Assembly: GCA_033065855.1 (NCBI GenBank)
Contig: JAVXUO010002976.1
Location: 1-64,000 of the forward strand
Length of the DNA: 64,000 nt
DNA from: Escallonia rubra
Lineage: Eukaryota > Streptophyta > Magnoliopsida > Escalloniales > Escalloniaceae
Reading direction: 5' to 3'
Made by a program: the position numbers and the translations under genes
Notes under the pieces: generated by a model
The model's input: the letters and a program-made list of their open reading frames with translations, nothing else
What the model was told of the DNA's origin: nothing
The model's database searches: none
In this document: positions 23,829-35,900 of the stretch, in pieces
Layout of the letters: each line of letters starts with the position of its first letter
How positions within the stretch are numbered: position 1 is the stretch's first letter

Positions 23829-24787
23829 GGGCCCGTACGTTTACCTTATTTTGTTTTTGTATTTAGCAATGATGATAAAAAAAAATGTTTTTTTCGTGTA
23901 CTTTTACATTTTTTCAATTCTGTTTTGGATACAAATATCCAAACAGTAGCCAATATCATGAAAACAGCCCAAGGCTGTTTTCACCTTTTTCCAAAAAAAT
24001 GAACTCAATGTCAGAAGCTGCTCCCTCCCTCTCTCTCCTCCCTAGCACCCCGTACAGAGCCATTGTTCACCCCTCGACCTTCGGCAAACTCTCTCTCCCC
24101 CTCCCTCTATCTCTCTTCATGTACTCTTTCTTCACCCACAACCCACAGACAACACCATCAACTCCCATCCGAAAGGAGATCTCGCCGAAATCCAGACGAA
24201 GGAGATGGGGTTGACGAAATCGCTGGCCAAGAATCATCGTCGCGAGGAAATGTCGCAGAAAGCTCTCCAGTCGATCAAGTCGTTGCCTGTGGAATTCAGG
24301 TTTGTGGGTTCATCGACTGATGCCGCTAATTCATGCAACAGTCGTGGGATGGCTGACCGAGACGATGACGAGTCACCCTGTGGCGGTGGCTGGACTGTGG
24401 CCCGTGGTGGTCGGCGGTGGAAATGGAAGGACTTGTGGGGTATTTGATGGGATTGAGGATGTTGGGATTACGGTGAGGGTAATGAAGGGGAAGGGGAAGG
24501 GAAATGGGGACACACAGAGCTGGGAACAGGGAAGGGGAAGGGGAAAGGGAAAGGGAACTCGAACAGGGAAGGGGAAGGGGAAAGGGAACTCGTGAAGGGG
24601 AAGAGGGAGAATCGATCCAAAAAAGTTGGTAAAAAAAATGAGAATGGTAAACGTACAAGAAAAATTGAAAAAAATAATACGGAAAATGATAAAAGTACAG
24701 GAACGAATTTTCAAACTGAATATGAAAATCATGAAAATGAAAGCAGAAAATGAAAACATAAAACAAATATGGTAAGCGAACGGGGCC
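23829..24787. mobile_element. Harbinger/Tourist-like element with 17-bp TIRs and TAA target duplication (right arm)
   Basis: Ends are GGGCCCGTACGTTTACC and the inverse of GGCCCCGTTCGCTTACC, with TAA at 23826-23828 and 24788-24790. Size 959 bp. The interior has CT-rich leader-like DNA, GC-rich codon-like DNA (24160-24460, with no domain I can name) and a GGGAAAGG minisatellite. The first 200 bp resemble the segment starting at 15410, so both belong to one family. Confidence 0.72.
24484..24602. repeat. AAGGGG/GGGAAA minisatellite
   Basis: Tandem purine repeats with a duplicated longer unit (ggaaggggaaggggaaaggg then aactcg, seen twice around 24530-24596). The ORFs it opens on both strands (GKGKGK and PFPFPF types) are by-products of the repeat. 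Confidence 0.85.
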
Positions 24788-26155
24788 TAAGTTAGCGAAA
24801 AAGATGAGACATAATTTTCTTAGGTGCCGAGAGGGCGAATAAGATGATACAAGTTAGTAATGCAACACATGATGCCTTAGTCGAAGCTAAGATGAGACCT
24901 AAAAAGGTAGGTCGATCATAGAGTATCTCCACAACTCTATGTAGCATGTTTACAGCCGAATGTGAGATTTCAGGTAGACACTATGAGAGTGATTGGGTTG
25001 AAAACTTTAGGTTAGGCGCTCGTATAACGACTAAACTCAAATTTGTATGGCGTATTTTATTATACATTTATGTGACACGCCTTTGCGATTTACGCCATAA
25101 TATGCAAATCATAATGCATGTGCTAAATGCAGACCGAAAGTGGGAGTGATGAATGAATCCCTGCTTCATCATTGTGTGAGCCACTTGTATCGATATATTT
25201 TTGATCCTATATAGTACCATTTTCACCTTAGACTATGTCATAAAGAGAATACTCGATGTTGCTACTTTAGCATGAACCCTTGGATCATGGATGATGCGGT
25301 CTCGCGATGCATGTATAGAAAGCGGTTAAGTCTAATTGGAATGACATGAGGGCTTTGGGAAGAAACTTTAATGTCACACCATGTTGTGTGATTCATAGCC
25401 CGGGCGACTTTGTCGATTTTCGTTTTGATATGAGTCATGAATACATAACATATGAGAGGTTTAACACTGCTCACTATGAGGGATTTGAGAGTGTTTGTCT
25501 GGTGTAGTTGAACTATCTGAGATACATACGAGATTTTTGGAGTGTTGTATTGCGTTAGTTTGGTGATAACTTAATACAATACTCCTCAACATTGAATATT
25601 CTTCTCGTAGGTCGTACGTTCCATTTTCTATATGAAAAAATTAGTGAACAAGAGATAAGGAGGGATTGCAGGATTTATTTACCCTGTGTGGGCGAGTCAG
25701 AGCTGTTAATAAATTGAGTCAGTGGACCCATTATCCGCCCACTAATAGATAATATTTAATTGTTAGTCAGGATAATTACAGTTAATTAGAGAATATTTAT
25801 CTCCAAAGTGTTTGAGATAAATATTGTCTTTATCTTCTAAATGTTTAAGATAAAGTCAGTCTCTGAGATAAAGTCAGTCTTTAATACTATCTCTGCATAA
25901 AGATTAGAAATATTCCAAGAAAAATAATAAGTCACGAGACAGAAGTCTTCCCTGCAAACAAGACAATCCTTCCCATGTTGCACTCTCTCTAGAGCATCAC
26001 CAAGCTCTGGGATTTGGTTCGTGGACGAAGAAGTCGACTCTAGTAGCCGTTTTCGTACCTGGCAATAAAGATCAAGCGTGTTGGAGGCTCATAACAACAA
26101 GGATCTTTCGTAGGAATTTTCGGGTACTTCTTACGGTATGTTCCCAAATCCACTA

Positions 26156-27940
26156 CGTGTTACGTGGTATATGTCTAGAATTTTAACAATTTCCTTTTGT
26201 TTTAATGCGGTATCGATAGTAATGGCGGATTTTTTGGTTTGTTGGTCCCAGATTATAAACTCTTGTTGACCGCGACCTATATAGCAATAGGGCTATTGAT
26301 CACCGTTTTTAAGCCTGCTATTGCATAGCCTTGTGCATGGTTTATGTTCAATAATACTAGGAGTTTTTGCTTTGACAGGCCTTTCATCAGTAGGCACTAC
26401 CAACCTATCGACCACACGCCATTTTTTGGTGACGAGTAGCGGCAATGATCATTTTCCAACTATATGCTATCTACGATACAGTCAATAGTAAGAGGACTTT
26501 AAAAAACACATTTTTCACCAGAAACCATAAAGATAAATCATCAATCTGAATTGATGAATTTGTCAATAATAATAAAAAATCGCAAATAAAATTACAAAAA
26601 ATTATATAATACATACCGAAAGGAACATTCTCCATTTGATTAGTGTTTGCACCAACAAATAATTTTTTTCACAATGACATGTCTTTAATTAAATGCCACT
26701 AAATGACATTAATTTTTATTTGTGAAAAAGAGATGATAATGATTTCAAATCAATAAGTTACTTTCTAACTTCGGAAAATGTGCTCAAGTAGATAAGGGAT
26801 AAGTTTAGTTGGTTACTTATTAGTCGGTAGTTATTGTGTAAGTGGTAAGAGTTATTTTGTAAGTGAATAGTTTGTCATTAAGTGGGTTGTTTGTCTTGTA
26901 TCGGTAATTATTTTCAACAAACTTTGTAGTATAAAACTATAAATGGTGGTTCAAGAAGGAGCAGAATCATTAATCATCAACCAGACAAATCAAGACTTGA
27001 AGTCTCTCTTTCTTTTGTTTATGGGCTTTTGCTGTCTATTGATAGAGATTTCAGTTTTCAGACTTGAAAATATTGTTGTGTAAACATTCGCAATCAATCG
27101 AAACTCTCTTTGTCATTTATGGGCGCGCGCAGTCTTCTACATGTAATTTTTATTTGTTCATCAAAGTTTCTCACTTTCAGGAAAGTCTCCAGGCTCAGGC
27201 CTGGGGAGGCAAAAAAGATCCCGCACTTTTAATCGATTGTGCCGCCGGTGCACAAATCGATTGTGAGTTTGTCCAACAGTGCAAACAATTAGTAATTGGG
27301 TTTCTTGTATAGCCACGATATTTATAAAAAGTTGCTAGTGTCGCTCCCACATACAATCGTTAGTGCACAAGTTATACTAACGCATGATTATACTAATTCT
27401 CCATCTTTTCTTTTAATCTTTTGGGTGCAATGAACAAACTAAAGAGAATCTATAAACAACCAAGGAATGATGGTGAAGAATACCCAGAACATCAGCAGCC
27501 AAGCAAGAAGTGTCTATGTTTGCAAAAGGTTTTGTTTTCTTTATTTAATGCCAAACCTCACATAGGCAAAAGGTTTCGTTACGACGAAACCTCACCAGAC
27601 CGTTTCCGTCTAATTGGAATTCAGCGCGTTGGACTGATTCTGCAGTTCACACTGACTGTATCTCTTGGACTTGGTGACAGATCAAGATAAGCATATAAAA
27701 CACGCACTTCATGTCAAAAGAAGCCATACAGATAACAGATCTCTCTCTTTTAGCACTAGAAAATGAAACTCTCTTGACTCCACAAAGTAGGGGATTCCTT
27801 CTTCCTTTGCATGGGGATGACCACTTCACTTTCGAAATCGAGCTTTCACCCTTTTTCTAATGGATGGTTGGCGCATCATGGGACCTTGCGTGCTTGACTT
27901 AACGCATTAGGACAAGGTCCAACCCTGCAACTAGACCAAC
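26156..27940. other. Intergenic region upstream of the amino-acid permease
   Basis: No gene recognised. 26790-27310 has LTR-like character: an AT-rich lead, a TATA-like tataaaactataaatgg at 26931-26947, then CT-rich leader DNA. No partner copy or TG...CA limits were found. The ORF at 27421-27690 matches nothing known to me. Confidence 0.45.
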
Positions 27941-27944
27941 TTGC

Positions 27945-27956
27945 GCTATATAAGCA
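27945..27956 (+). promoter_or_regulatory. TATA box of the BAT1-like permease gene
   Basis: GCTATATAAGC at 27945-27955 lies about 65-75 bp upstream of the predicted ATG at 28020. Transcription would start near 27980, leaving a short leader of about 40 nt. The match to the plant TATA consensus and the spacing are good. The start site itself is inferred. Confidence 0.65.
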
Positions 27957-28019
27957 CCCAGAATCCGAGGATATGGTAGTTGGAGACTTTTCCCTTGCTC
28001 TGCTTGGCAAGCTTTCGAC

Positions 28020-31000
28020 ATGACTTCGGCGGGGGTAAATGTGAGTGGCAATTTGCAAGCTATGGGGATTGATTCTGGAGAGAAGCGTCTCAACGAGCTT
28101 GGGTACAAGCAAGAACTCAGAAGAGAGATGGTTTTCTTCTTCCACATTTTCCTTTTCTAAAGTTTTGATCAGTCTTTTTCTATATGTATCTTGTTGTTTC
28201 TGAAGCCTGCGTTGGTAAAAATCAGTTTGCTTTTGCTATAAAGGGCAGCAGCCTAGTACTCGAGACCCTCGCAGTTCTGGGGTCTCACATAGACGACTGA
28301 CTGGACACAACAATACTGTTTTAGGAGTAAATGATCCATAGGCTACAGATTGAAATGTACACAATTTTGGTCAGCGAAGCCTTACCGCCACTTCATGAAA
28401 GGCTGTTTTTGCATTTTAGACTCGTGATCTTACTGTTAGATTTGTTCGTGTAAATGCTAACCTAGTGTGTGGCCTCAGTTCAAGTATGCGAACAGCTTGA
28501 TCATCAACCTTATGTTTTTGCTGGTTATCTGCAGACTCTATTCAAGACACTCGCGATTACATTCTCAAGCATGGCAGTGTTCACTGGAACACCTTTGTAT
28601 GGACAGAGCCTGCTCTATGCAGGACCTGCAAGCTTAATATGGGGATGGGTTGTCGTTACATTCTTCACCTGGTTTGTCGGAATTGCCATGGCTGAAATAT
28701 GTTCCTCTTTTCCAGTTTGTTTCCTTCCTTATATCCCTCTTTAACCTGTAAATCCTTCCTTGGTCTTAACTGCGTATCATGTACAAGTGGTGTTTACAGA
28801 AGAGTTCAATTTGGGTATATATAGTTGCAGACTTACAGCTCTAGGTATCTCGTACTGTCTTGTAGTAGTAGTGATGTGTTCCACTAGGAGGCCCAACCAT
28901 GGACCTCGGAGTGGACCCACCAAATTGGCAGCCTCTAGAATATTTTACCAAAATTGTTTCGTAAAATTGAGCAGCTACCAATGAATATGAACCAAATGAG
29001 TTGATTTGAGTATTAGTTTGTCTAAAATCAGTTCAAAATCTGGGTGAAACTCTCAAGTTCTGCTCCTTTAGGCTCTCAGGAGTCACCGGAGCCGAACTCA
29101 TAGTAGTTTGACTTCTTGTAGAGCCAACAAGCATGTAATCATTTATGGAGCCTAATCACTTTCCTACAAAATTGTATTGCATACTTGTGTAGATCTTAAA
29201 TTTACCTATCTGAAGTACACAATAAGAAACAATTACACTATCCTTAAAATTGAAAACATCTCCATTCATGACAGGATTAAACATGTCAATTACCTCTTTT
29301 CATGATCATAATGTTCAGGAGAGTACTACTTTTTATGCAAATCATTCTACTGATGATGAAATTGTGGGAACAAACATCAACAGACCACTGGTTCCCTTTA
29401 CTTTTGGGCTGCTCATTTGGCTGGACCAGTATGGGGGCCATTTGCATCATGGTGCTGTGCTTGGCTTGAAACCATCGGGCTCATATCTGGCATTAGTGCT
29501 CAGGTACCCCCAAGTCCTCTCACTTTCTTCGTCGAGTCGTAACTGGATTTTTACTAACAGATATCAGTGAATCTGATGAGCCATTGAATTGCATTTTATC
29601 AAGCTAGATTCATTCACTGACCAAAACACTTCCAACAAATTGGAAGGCTTATTCAGGATCACAGGCATTGCAGATCATTATTCTTCTGTCCACCGGAACA
29701 AACAAGCGTGGGGGTTACTTGGCACCTAAAAGCATATTCTTGTGCATTTACATGGCCCTAATCTTGATATGGGCAATACTGAACTCATTTGCGTTGAAAG
29801 TAATCGCGTACCTCAATATACTTTCCATATGGTGGCAGGTAATGCTTCATATTATGCACTACTGACTTTAATTCCCATAATGGAGGAGCGAAATACATGC
29901 TCTAAAAGCATAGTGCATAGTTGTATATATTGCTTTGAAGTTTGTGCTGAAGCTCTCACAGCAAGTTTTTTTTTTGCTCTGGCATTACAAGTGTGATTTT
30001 TTATGCCCATTTTCGAAGTAAAGCTTCTCGATGATCTTTCTTAGCAACCATGCAGATTCTTGGTGGTATGGTAGTGATAATCATGCTTCCTCTCGTGGCA
30101 ACATCAACACAACCAGCCTCCTATGTGTTCACTCATTTTGAAATCCCCGAGTCAACCGGGATAAGTAGCAAACCATATGCTGTAATTATGTCCGTGCTTC
30201 TTAGCAATTACTGTTTATATGGCTACGACACTGCTGCCCATTTGACGGAGGAAACAAAAGGCGCTGATAAAGCTGGTCCTATCGCGATTCTTTCAAGCAT
30301 TGGTATCATCACAGTCTTTGGATGGGCATATAACTTGGCTCTTACTTTCAGCATCCGGGTACAACTGAAATGTTTGGTTTGCTTTGGTAGTCTTCCAGGT
30401 AGAAAACGCATGGTATGAATACAAAAAATGTAATTTTGATGCAGGATCCAAGCTACTTGTATGACGAAAACAATGAGACCGCCGGTTCACTTGTTCCTGC
30501 TCAGATAATTTATGATGCCTTTTATGGAAGATATCAGAACTCCACTGGAGCCGTAGTTTTCCTATGCATCATATGGGGATCATTCTTCTTTTGTGGGCTC
30601 TCTGTCACAACTAGTGCTGCAAGAGTAGTAAGTGCATCTTTGTCCCACTTCTCTCGCAATTCGCATACATTGATATTGCAACATATTCAGGAAGTAAATT
30701 TCTTGACAATTGATTTCATTCTTCTCTACAAAAATAAGAAGAATTTCTAATGTAATTTGTAGTTGTCAACCTTTTTACCCTAGTCAATTGGAATTTTTTT
30801 GGTCTTTTTCTTCTAGGTATATGCTCTATCCCGGGATAACGGAATTCCATTCTCACCAATCTGGAGAAGACTTCACCCAAAGCACAAGGTCCCGATCAAT
30901 GCTGTGTGGCTCTGTGCAGCAATTGCTGTTATTCTTGGACTACCCATCTTGAAACTAAATGTGATCTTCAACGCCATAATTTCAATAAGCACAATTGGAT

Positions 31001-31308
31001 GGGTAGGCGGATATGCTATTCCCATATTTGCAAGGCTTATCATGGCTGAGGAGGACTTCAAGCCAGGACCTTTCTATTTAGGAAAAGCAAGAAGGCCTAT
31101 TTGCTTGGTAGCCTTCTTGTGGATATGTTATACCTGTGCAGCCTTCCTGTTGCCAACTCTCTACCCCATCACATGGGGCACTTTCAACTACGCACCCGTT
31201 GCTCTTGGTGCAGCTTTGACATTGATAATGCTTTGGTGGGTTTTTGATGCGAGGAAATGGTTCACGGGACCTGTAAGAAACATTGACAACCAGAACGGAC
31301 ACGTTTGA
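28020..31308 (+). CDS. BAT1: BAT1-like bidirectional amino-acid / GABA permease
   Basis: Member of the APC superfamily (amino acid-choline transporter group). In Arabidopsis, BAT1/GABP moves several amino acids and GABA across membranes, including mitochondrial ones. Seven coding exons, every junction in phase 0: 28020-28130, 28535-28714, 29384-29503, 29647-29838, 30056-30358, 30445-30627 and 30817-31308. They join to 526 aa. The N-terminus MTSAGVNVSGNLQ...RLNELGYKQELRREM is encoded by exon 1. The transmembrane core starts TLFKTLAITFSSMAVFTGTP. Family landmarks: AEICSSFP|TTGSLYFWAAHLAGP, LYGYDTAAHLTEETKGADK, AARV|VYALSRD and the end ARKWFTGPVRNIDNQNG. About 12 membrane helices are expected. 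The intron 1 donor (ATG|GTTTTC) is weak, but it alone keeps phase and family sequence. The gene looks complete, with a TATA box just upstream. It converges with the RING-WD40 gene. Confidence 0.95.
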
Positions 31309-32946
31309 AGACACTTCCCCAGAAATTTAGTTCCAGGAAACTTGTAAGAAGCCCTGATAAAGAGAAGCAAAATTATTAGACAGGGTTTCTGCAGAAAATT
31401 ATAGTCCAATCATTCGATAGTATCAGCAGTTTCCTTTGGTTTATTTTCGTTAGACTGCTCTCGTATGGGTGAAAATTAGGATAGATATTTCATGACGATA
31501 GAGGCTGTTGTAATGTCAAAGAAAAGTTGCTGATTCTGAAACCATCAAACTAGCTAGCTTTTGAAAATTTGAAAAACTGTTTACAAGATCAGTTCACTGT
31601 GGACTTGATTCGAAATTGATGCAAATTTCATCAATGATTATGATGTTAATGTACTTGCACACAAAGGGTTTAGCTCAATAAACAAGTCGAACAACACTGG
31701 AGTAGTACATAGCAACCAGCAAAGAGAGGGGGCATTAGCTCCCTTGGGGAAACGGATGGCGTGACCCATTTCCAGATAAAGTGAACGCGTGAAGTACAGA
31801 GTTTCCATAACATGAACTGAGATCAAATGCTCACTTGTGCGTAAATGGAATGTATCCAGAGCAAAAACCATATTGAGCTCTTTAGATATCTTGTAATAAT
31901 CAGAATTTGTTCTCCCATCAAATGTGCTCCAGTCCTCATTCAGAAGTCCACATATCATCTAAGATTGGAAATGGCTTTACCCCATATACAGATGTTAATG
32001 CCATTGAGACAAGGATCATGCCGGTGAGGAATGCCTTTTATCCTGATCCAGGACCCTGCCACCTAAAATACCTTCGACTTTCCGAGACGAGGTAGTCACT
32101 GATACCGATAAAATGCCCTTCAGTTGTTTAGAAATCCTCCGTTCAATGCCCAAAGTTGTAACTATTTTCCGATATAGACAAGCATATATATGATGCGGAC
32201 ACATGCACACCAGAAAATTCAATTTGAATGCTACAAGAAAGCTATGGCAATACATAGTCACTCAATCATTTGTCGCAGGAGCGTAAGAGCCAAGTCTCTC
32301 AAAACCGTTGGCATTTTCCAGTACAAAATATATTGAGAGAGAGAGCGAGAGAGAGACGTCTGCCCTCCGCTCCAGAGACTTCCCAGCATCATATTCAACC
32401 ATCTCGACAACTACGTTTTTTCCAAGGTGAAGTTTTTCGCAAGGCGATTGTTGACCCCCATTTCTCACTGATTTGAAAGAAAAAAATTGAAACATCAGCA
32501 GGACCTTCCTACCAGGCTAGTTTTGCATTGCAAACAAAGCAAGCATCAAGGGATGCACTGATCTGAAACTGTTTTAGTTCGATATTATTGCTAAAATTGG
32601 GGAATCAATCAATATTGCGCCACAATTCGTCTGTTTCATTTACAGTCACCAAATGGTGAAACTATATTCTGTACACTTTTTATTTCTCTTAAGCTACGCA
32701 TACTATACAGATCTCATTTTCCTCTCTCCCCCCCTCTCTCTCTGAATATTTATACATCATTAACAAGCACTTCACAGCTCACACTAAAGAACTAGTATGT
32801 GGTAAATGGTATAACTACACATCTACAATTTGAGTTTACTCGTTTTATTTGTCGGGCCAGTTGGTCGCTTCTTGCCTGCAACCATTCATAGTAACCTTCC
32901 ATAAGGTCCATATTTACTGTTCAAAACATCCTTCGTGTGAGAATCA
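31309..32946. other. Convergent 3' intergenic region
   Basis: Holds the 3'UTRs of the permease (+) and the RING-WD40 gene (-). The minus-strand ORF at 31638-31958 resembles no family I know. Simple repeats occur at 32330-32355 (GA)n and 32721-32745 (CT/C)n. Nothing else is supported. Confidence 0.5.
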
Positions 32947-35900
32947 TCACTTCCCACAGTAATATACCTGGAAATATCAAGTAACAACAATCAATCAGCA
33001 CTTAATGCACATAATCTTGGACATTAACATTTTCCTTCTATATGGCTTAGTATTTGTATATTGACGAGGAATCACACATTTGATGTAACACAACTTGATG
33101 AAAACTGTCCCCAACAAACCAGATACCACACAACTGAGAAAGAGTAGCACTAGAGAGCACAACTCTTGGTAATTTAGCGATCTCTAGAAACTGGCGGATA
33201 GTTTAAAAGGTTCATGGAACTTGCCCAACATTTGGCTACATTTCAGAGCGAAGTAGCCTAAGTAGTGTAGACTAGTAAGTCACTTCTCTTGGAAAGAGAT
33301 CTCTGAAGAATGGGGAAAGTAGAATTTCTCAATTCTGACACAAGGTACTTGTTAGATCGGATAGAAACAAGATTTGGATGCTTGGCATAGGCTCTGAATA
33401 GCAGCACAGTTACATCCTGAAACAGAGACTTCATAGCGGTACGTTTGGAATTTCAGGCTCCCGACTCTTGAAAAGTATTGGATATAACTCTAGAAACATA
33501 GAAGCAATTACTGCATAAATCACAAAAATAAAACACAATAACAATAATAACAACATAGTCATGACAATAATAAAACAGGGGGAGCAGTAGAAGGTGCAGA
33601 TGTTGGCCGGTGATGACGGCGGGAGACGGCAAAGCTCCACTAAGGGTGATGGACACAAATAGCTGGTGCAAGGATATGATGGTGGTGGTGGATGCGATGG
33701 CTGTTGACGATAATGGTGGCAGCAATTATGGAACGATGGTACGAGAATAATGATCTTGGGAGCTTAAATCGAAGGCTCCTTAGATGTGGTAGTTCGTATA
33801 GCAATTTTCCCTTTTTTAAGCAAGACCTGTGGATCGGTAATTTATTCTTTTCTTTTGTAAGAAGAACAATTATAGGTTACAACATCTGATAAGGACAGAT
33901 TAAGACTAGCAGCGTGCAATGAAGTAGAGAAAGGTTCTAAGACAAACAAAGCACACCTCAAGGATAGAGGTGTGCTATGATGCCAACTTGATGTGGAAGC
34001 ATAGTGTGCAGCGATGGAAAATGGGAGATTGGAAGAGAAATGGGGAAAACAAGAGACTTGCTTCATCCTCGCAGGAAATCCACCTTGGCAGACACTGCCA
34101 ATGGCACAAAGCCGGAAGCCGAGAACTCAATGATATAAAACTATTTTTTTCACTTTGGGGTTACACATAATGAACCATATTTTTATTTGCTAAACAAATA
34201 AAATAAAAAAGACCAAACCACCCTAATTAAAAATTAATAACAGAACCAATTACCACAATACTCTAATGGCCCTAGACACCTAATGCTCCCTAATTATTTA
34301 TTTACCAAGATTACAATCAAAATAATCCAAATTATCCAAAATATGTATCACAACAGATACTATTATTGATTTTAATCTTCCCAAAGGATCTCTAAGTGGG
34401 TACCGAATCATATTACAGCATTTATATTGCTTAATTGCAGTTCACCGAAAACAACCTTGACTTCACTATAACAGATAAGCTTCTAGAAGTTTACCTGCTT
34501 ACACTAACTCCAAGTACGAAAAAAGAATTAGTAAAGTTCAAGTAATAACTCCATACGACCATACTTGTAAAGGGTATAAACATAATTCACAAGTTCCGTC
34601 CTCTTTAAGTTTATAATGAACATTTGATGATATTTTATGACTCCTTTCAAATATATAAATTATAATCCTCAATAACCAACAAAACTAACTTGAATTATGT
34701 ACATGCAGCTGCAAAGCTTTGTATCAGTAGTCCATATAGGCTTATTGGACGTTTCCAGGAAGCAAAGCAAAAATCAACACAAACACGCACTGTACCTTGA
34801 TACATCTATCAGCTAGTCCAACTATAAGCTTTCCTTGCCAGGATAACAAAGCAGTTATGACTGAATCACAAGCAATAGAACCAACCAGTGTGGTATCTAT
34901 ATCAGAGTCATCTCCGGATAGTTCCTACAGGTAAGTAGCAAAGTTGGTAAGCCAGATAGCATGTGAACTAATATTTTGATCAAAAGGAGTTTGTAGCAAA
35001 TGGAGGTTTTCCAGATGCCACCTAGAATTATGCCTCCCTATATATACACACACAATGAAAAGCAATGAACTTGTAAAGCATGAGGAAAGTTTGACGATGG
35101 CAATGAGACCGTCCGCACGATTACCATGACACTATGGAGATGTACCTGTACGATCACAGTCTTGTCCCAACCCCCTGTAAAAAGCCATTTTCCCTCCATG
35201 CTAACAGAAAAAATTGCACCTTGATGAGCTGGCATTGAGGTCAGAAGCACATCATGACCCCAAATCTGAAAGAAGAGAAGAGAATACCAGAAACCTCTTA
35301 GCGATGATATGAGTAAAAACTGAACACTCTTTTACACCATAAAGTGCATTGGATTGACATATCACATATATACCACAACAGGCTTCATCTGGCTAACATT
35401 TGGGAGGCCCATACGGATCCGAAACTACATAACTCAGTTTAGCAGACTTAAGATAGTATCATTTTTGCATGCTGATCATTTCTTTGCTCCAATCGTTAAG
35501 TATGTGACCCCATGAATTGTATAGCGTGATTATCAATATCCACTATGAGATTACAAACATCTGAAACACACTCGATTATACCTCGTACCTTGGAAAGGGT
35601 TCAAGATGGACTGACCTCTAGACACCCATTTTCATGAGCCACAACAAGTGCATGCCTATCAGCAGCAAGAGATAAAATAGATGTTACATTTCCTGGTGTG
35701 TCTTCTCCTAATACTGTCAAAGGACTATGATCACTGAGACACCATAGTCGGACGGTTCCATCCCAACTTCCACTATAGAGAATCCCATTGCAGACTGCTA
35801 GTGCAGACACTACTGATTTATGTCCAGTCATTGTACAAGACAGGGTGTAATCCTGAAGCAAGAGAACAAGTGAAGCATCAAATGTAATAATAAAGTAAAG

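Larger units (their letters stand above)
19701..26155 (+). mobile_element. Decayed Ty1/copia retrotransposon, 5' end missing
   Basis: The domain order is copia-type: Gag, aspartic protease, integrase, reverse transcriptase, RNase H, then about 2.6 kb of 3' sequence. The coding part is broken by many stops and frameshifts. There is no matching LTR or primer-binding site upstream of 19701, so the element is 5'-truncated. The 3' part (23365-26155) is duplicated in inverse orientation at 1-2905. The true 3' LTR start and end could not be fixed. The inverted repeat stops being comparable at 26155 because its partner reaches the window edge. Confidence 0.88.

Noticed and set aside
24326..24766. 146-codon minus-strand ORF rich in Phe, Pro and Leu
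   Set aside because: Produced by the GGGAAAGG minisatellite and the T-rich end of the right-arm transposon. No domain, and the reading changes with repeat length.
1..26155. The two copia arms as 5' and 3' LTRs of one element
   Set aside because: LTRs of one element are direct repeats. These arms are inverted, and each includes RNase H coding sequence, so they are two copies of the 3' region.
28469..28534. Extra N-terminal coding sequence just before permease exon 2
   Set aside because: The open frame has no ATG, crosses a good CTGCAG acceptor at 28534, and would replace the family N-terminus encoded by 28020-28130.
33350..33412. Possible extra exon of the RING-WD40 gene (acceptor TTTCAG followed by an open stretch)
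   Set aside because: No proper GT donor keeps the phase. Direct splicing from 34796 to 32967 gives the expected WD40 end and a stop.
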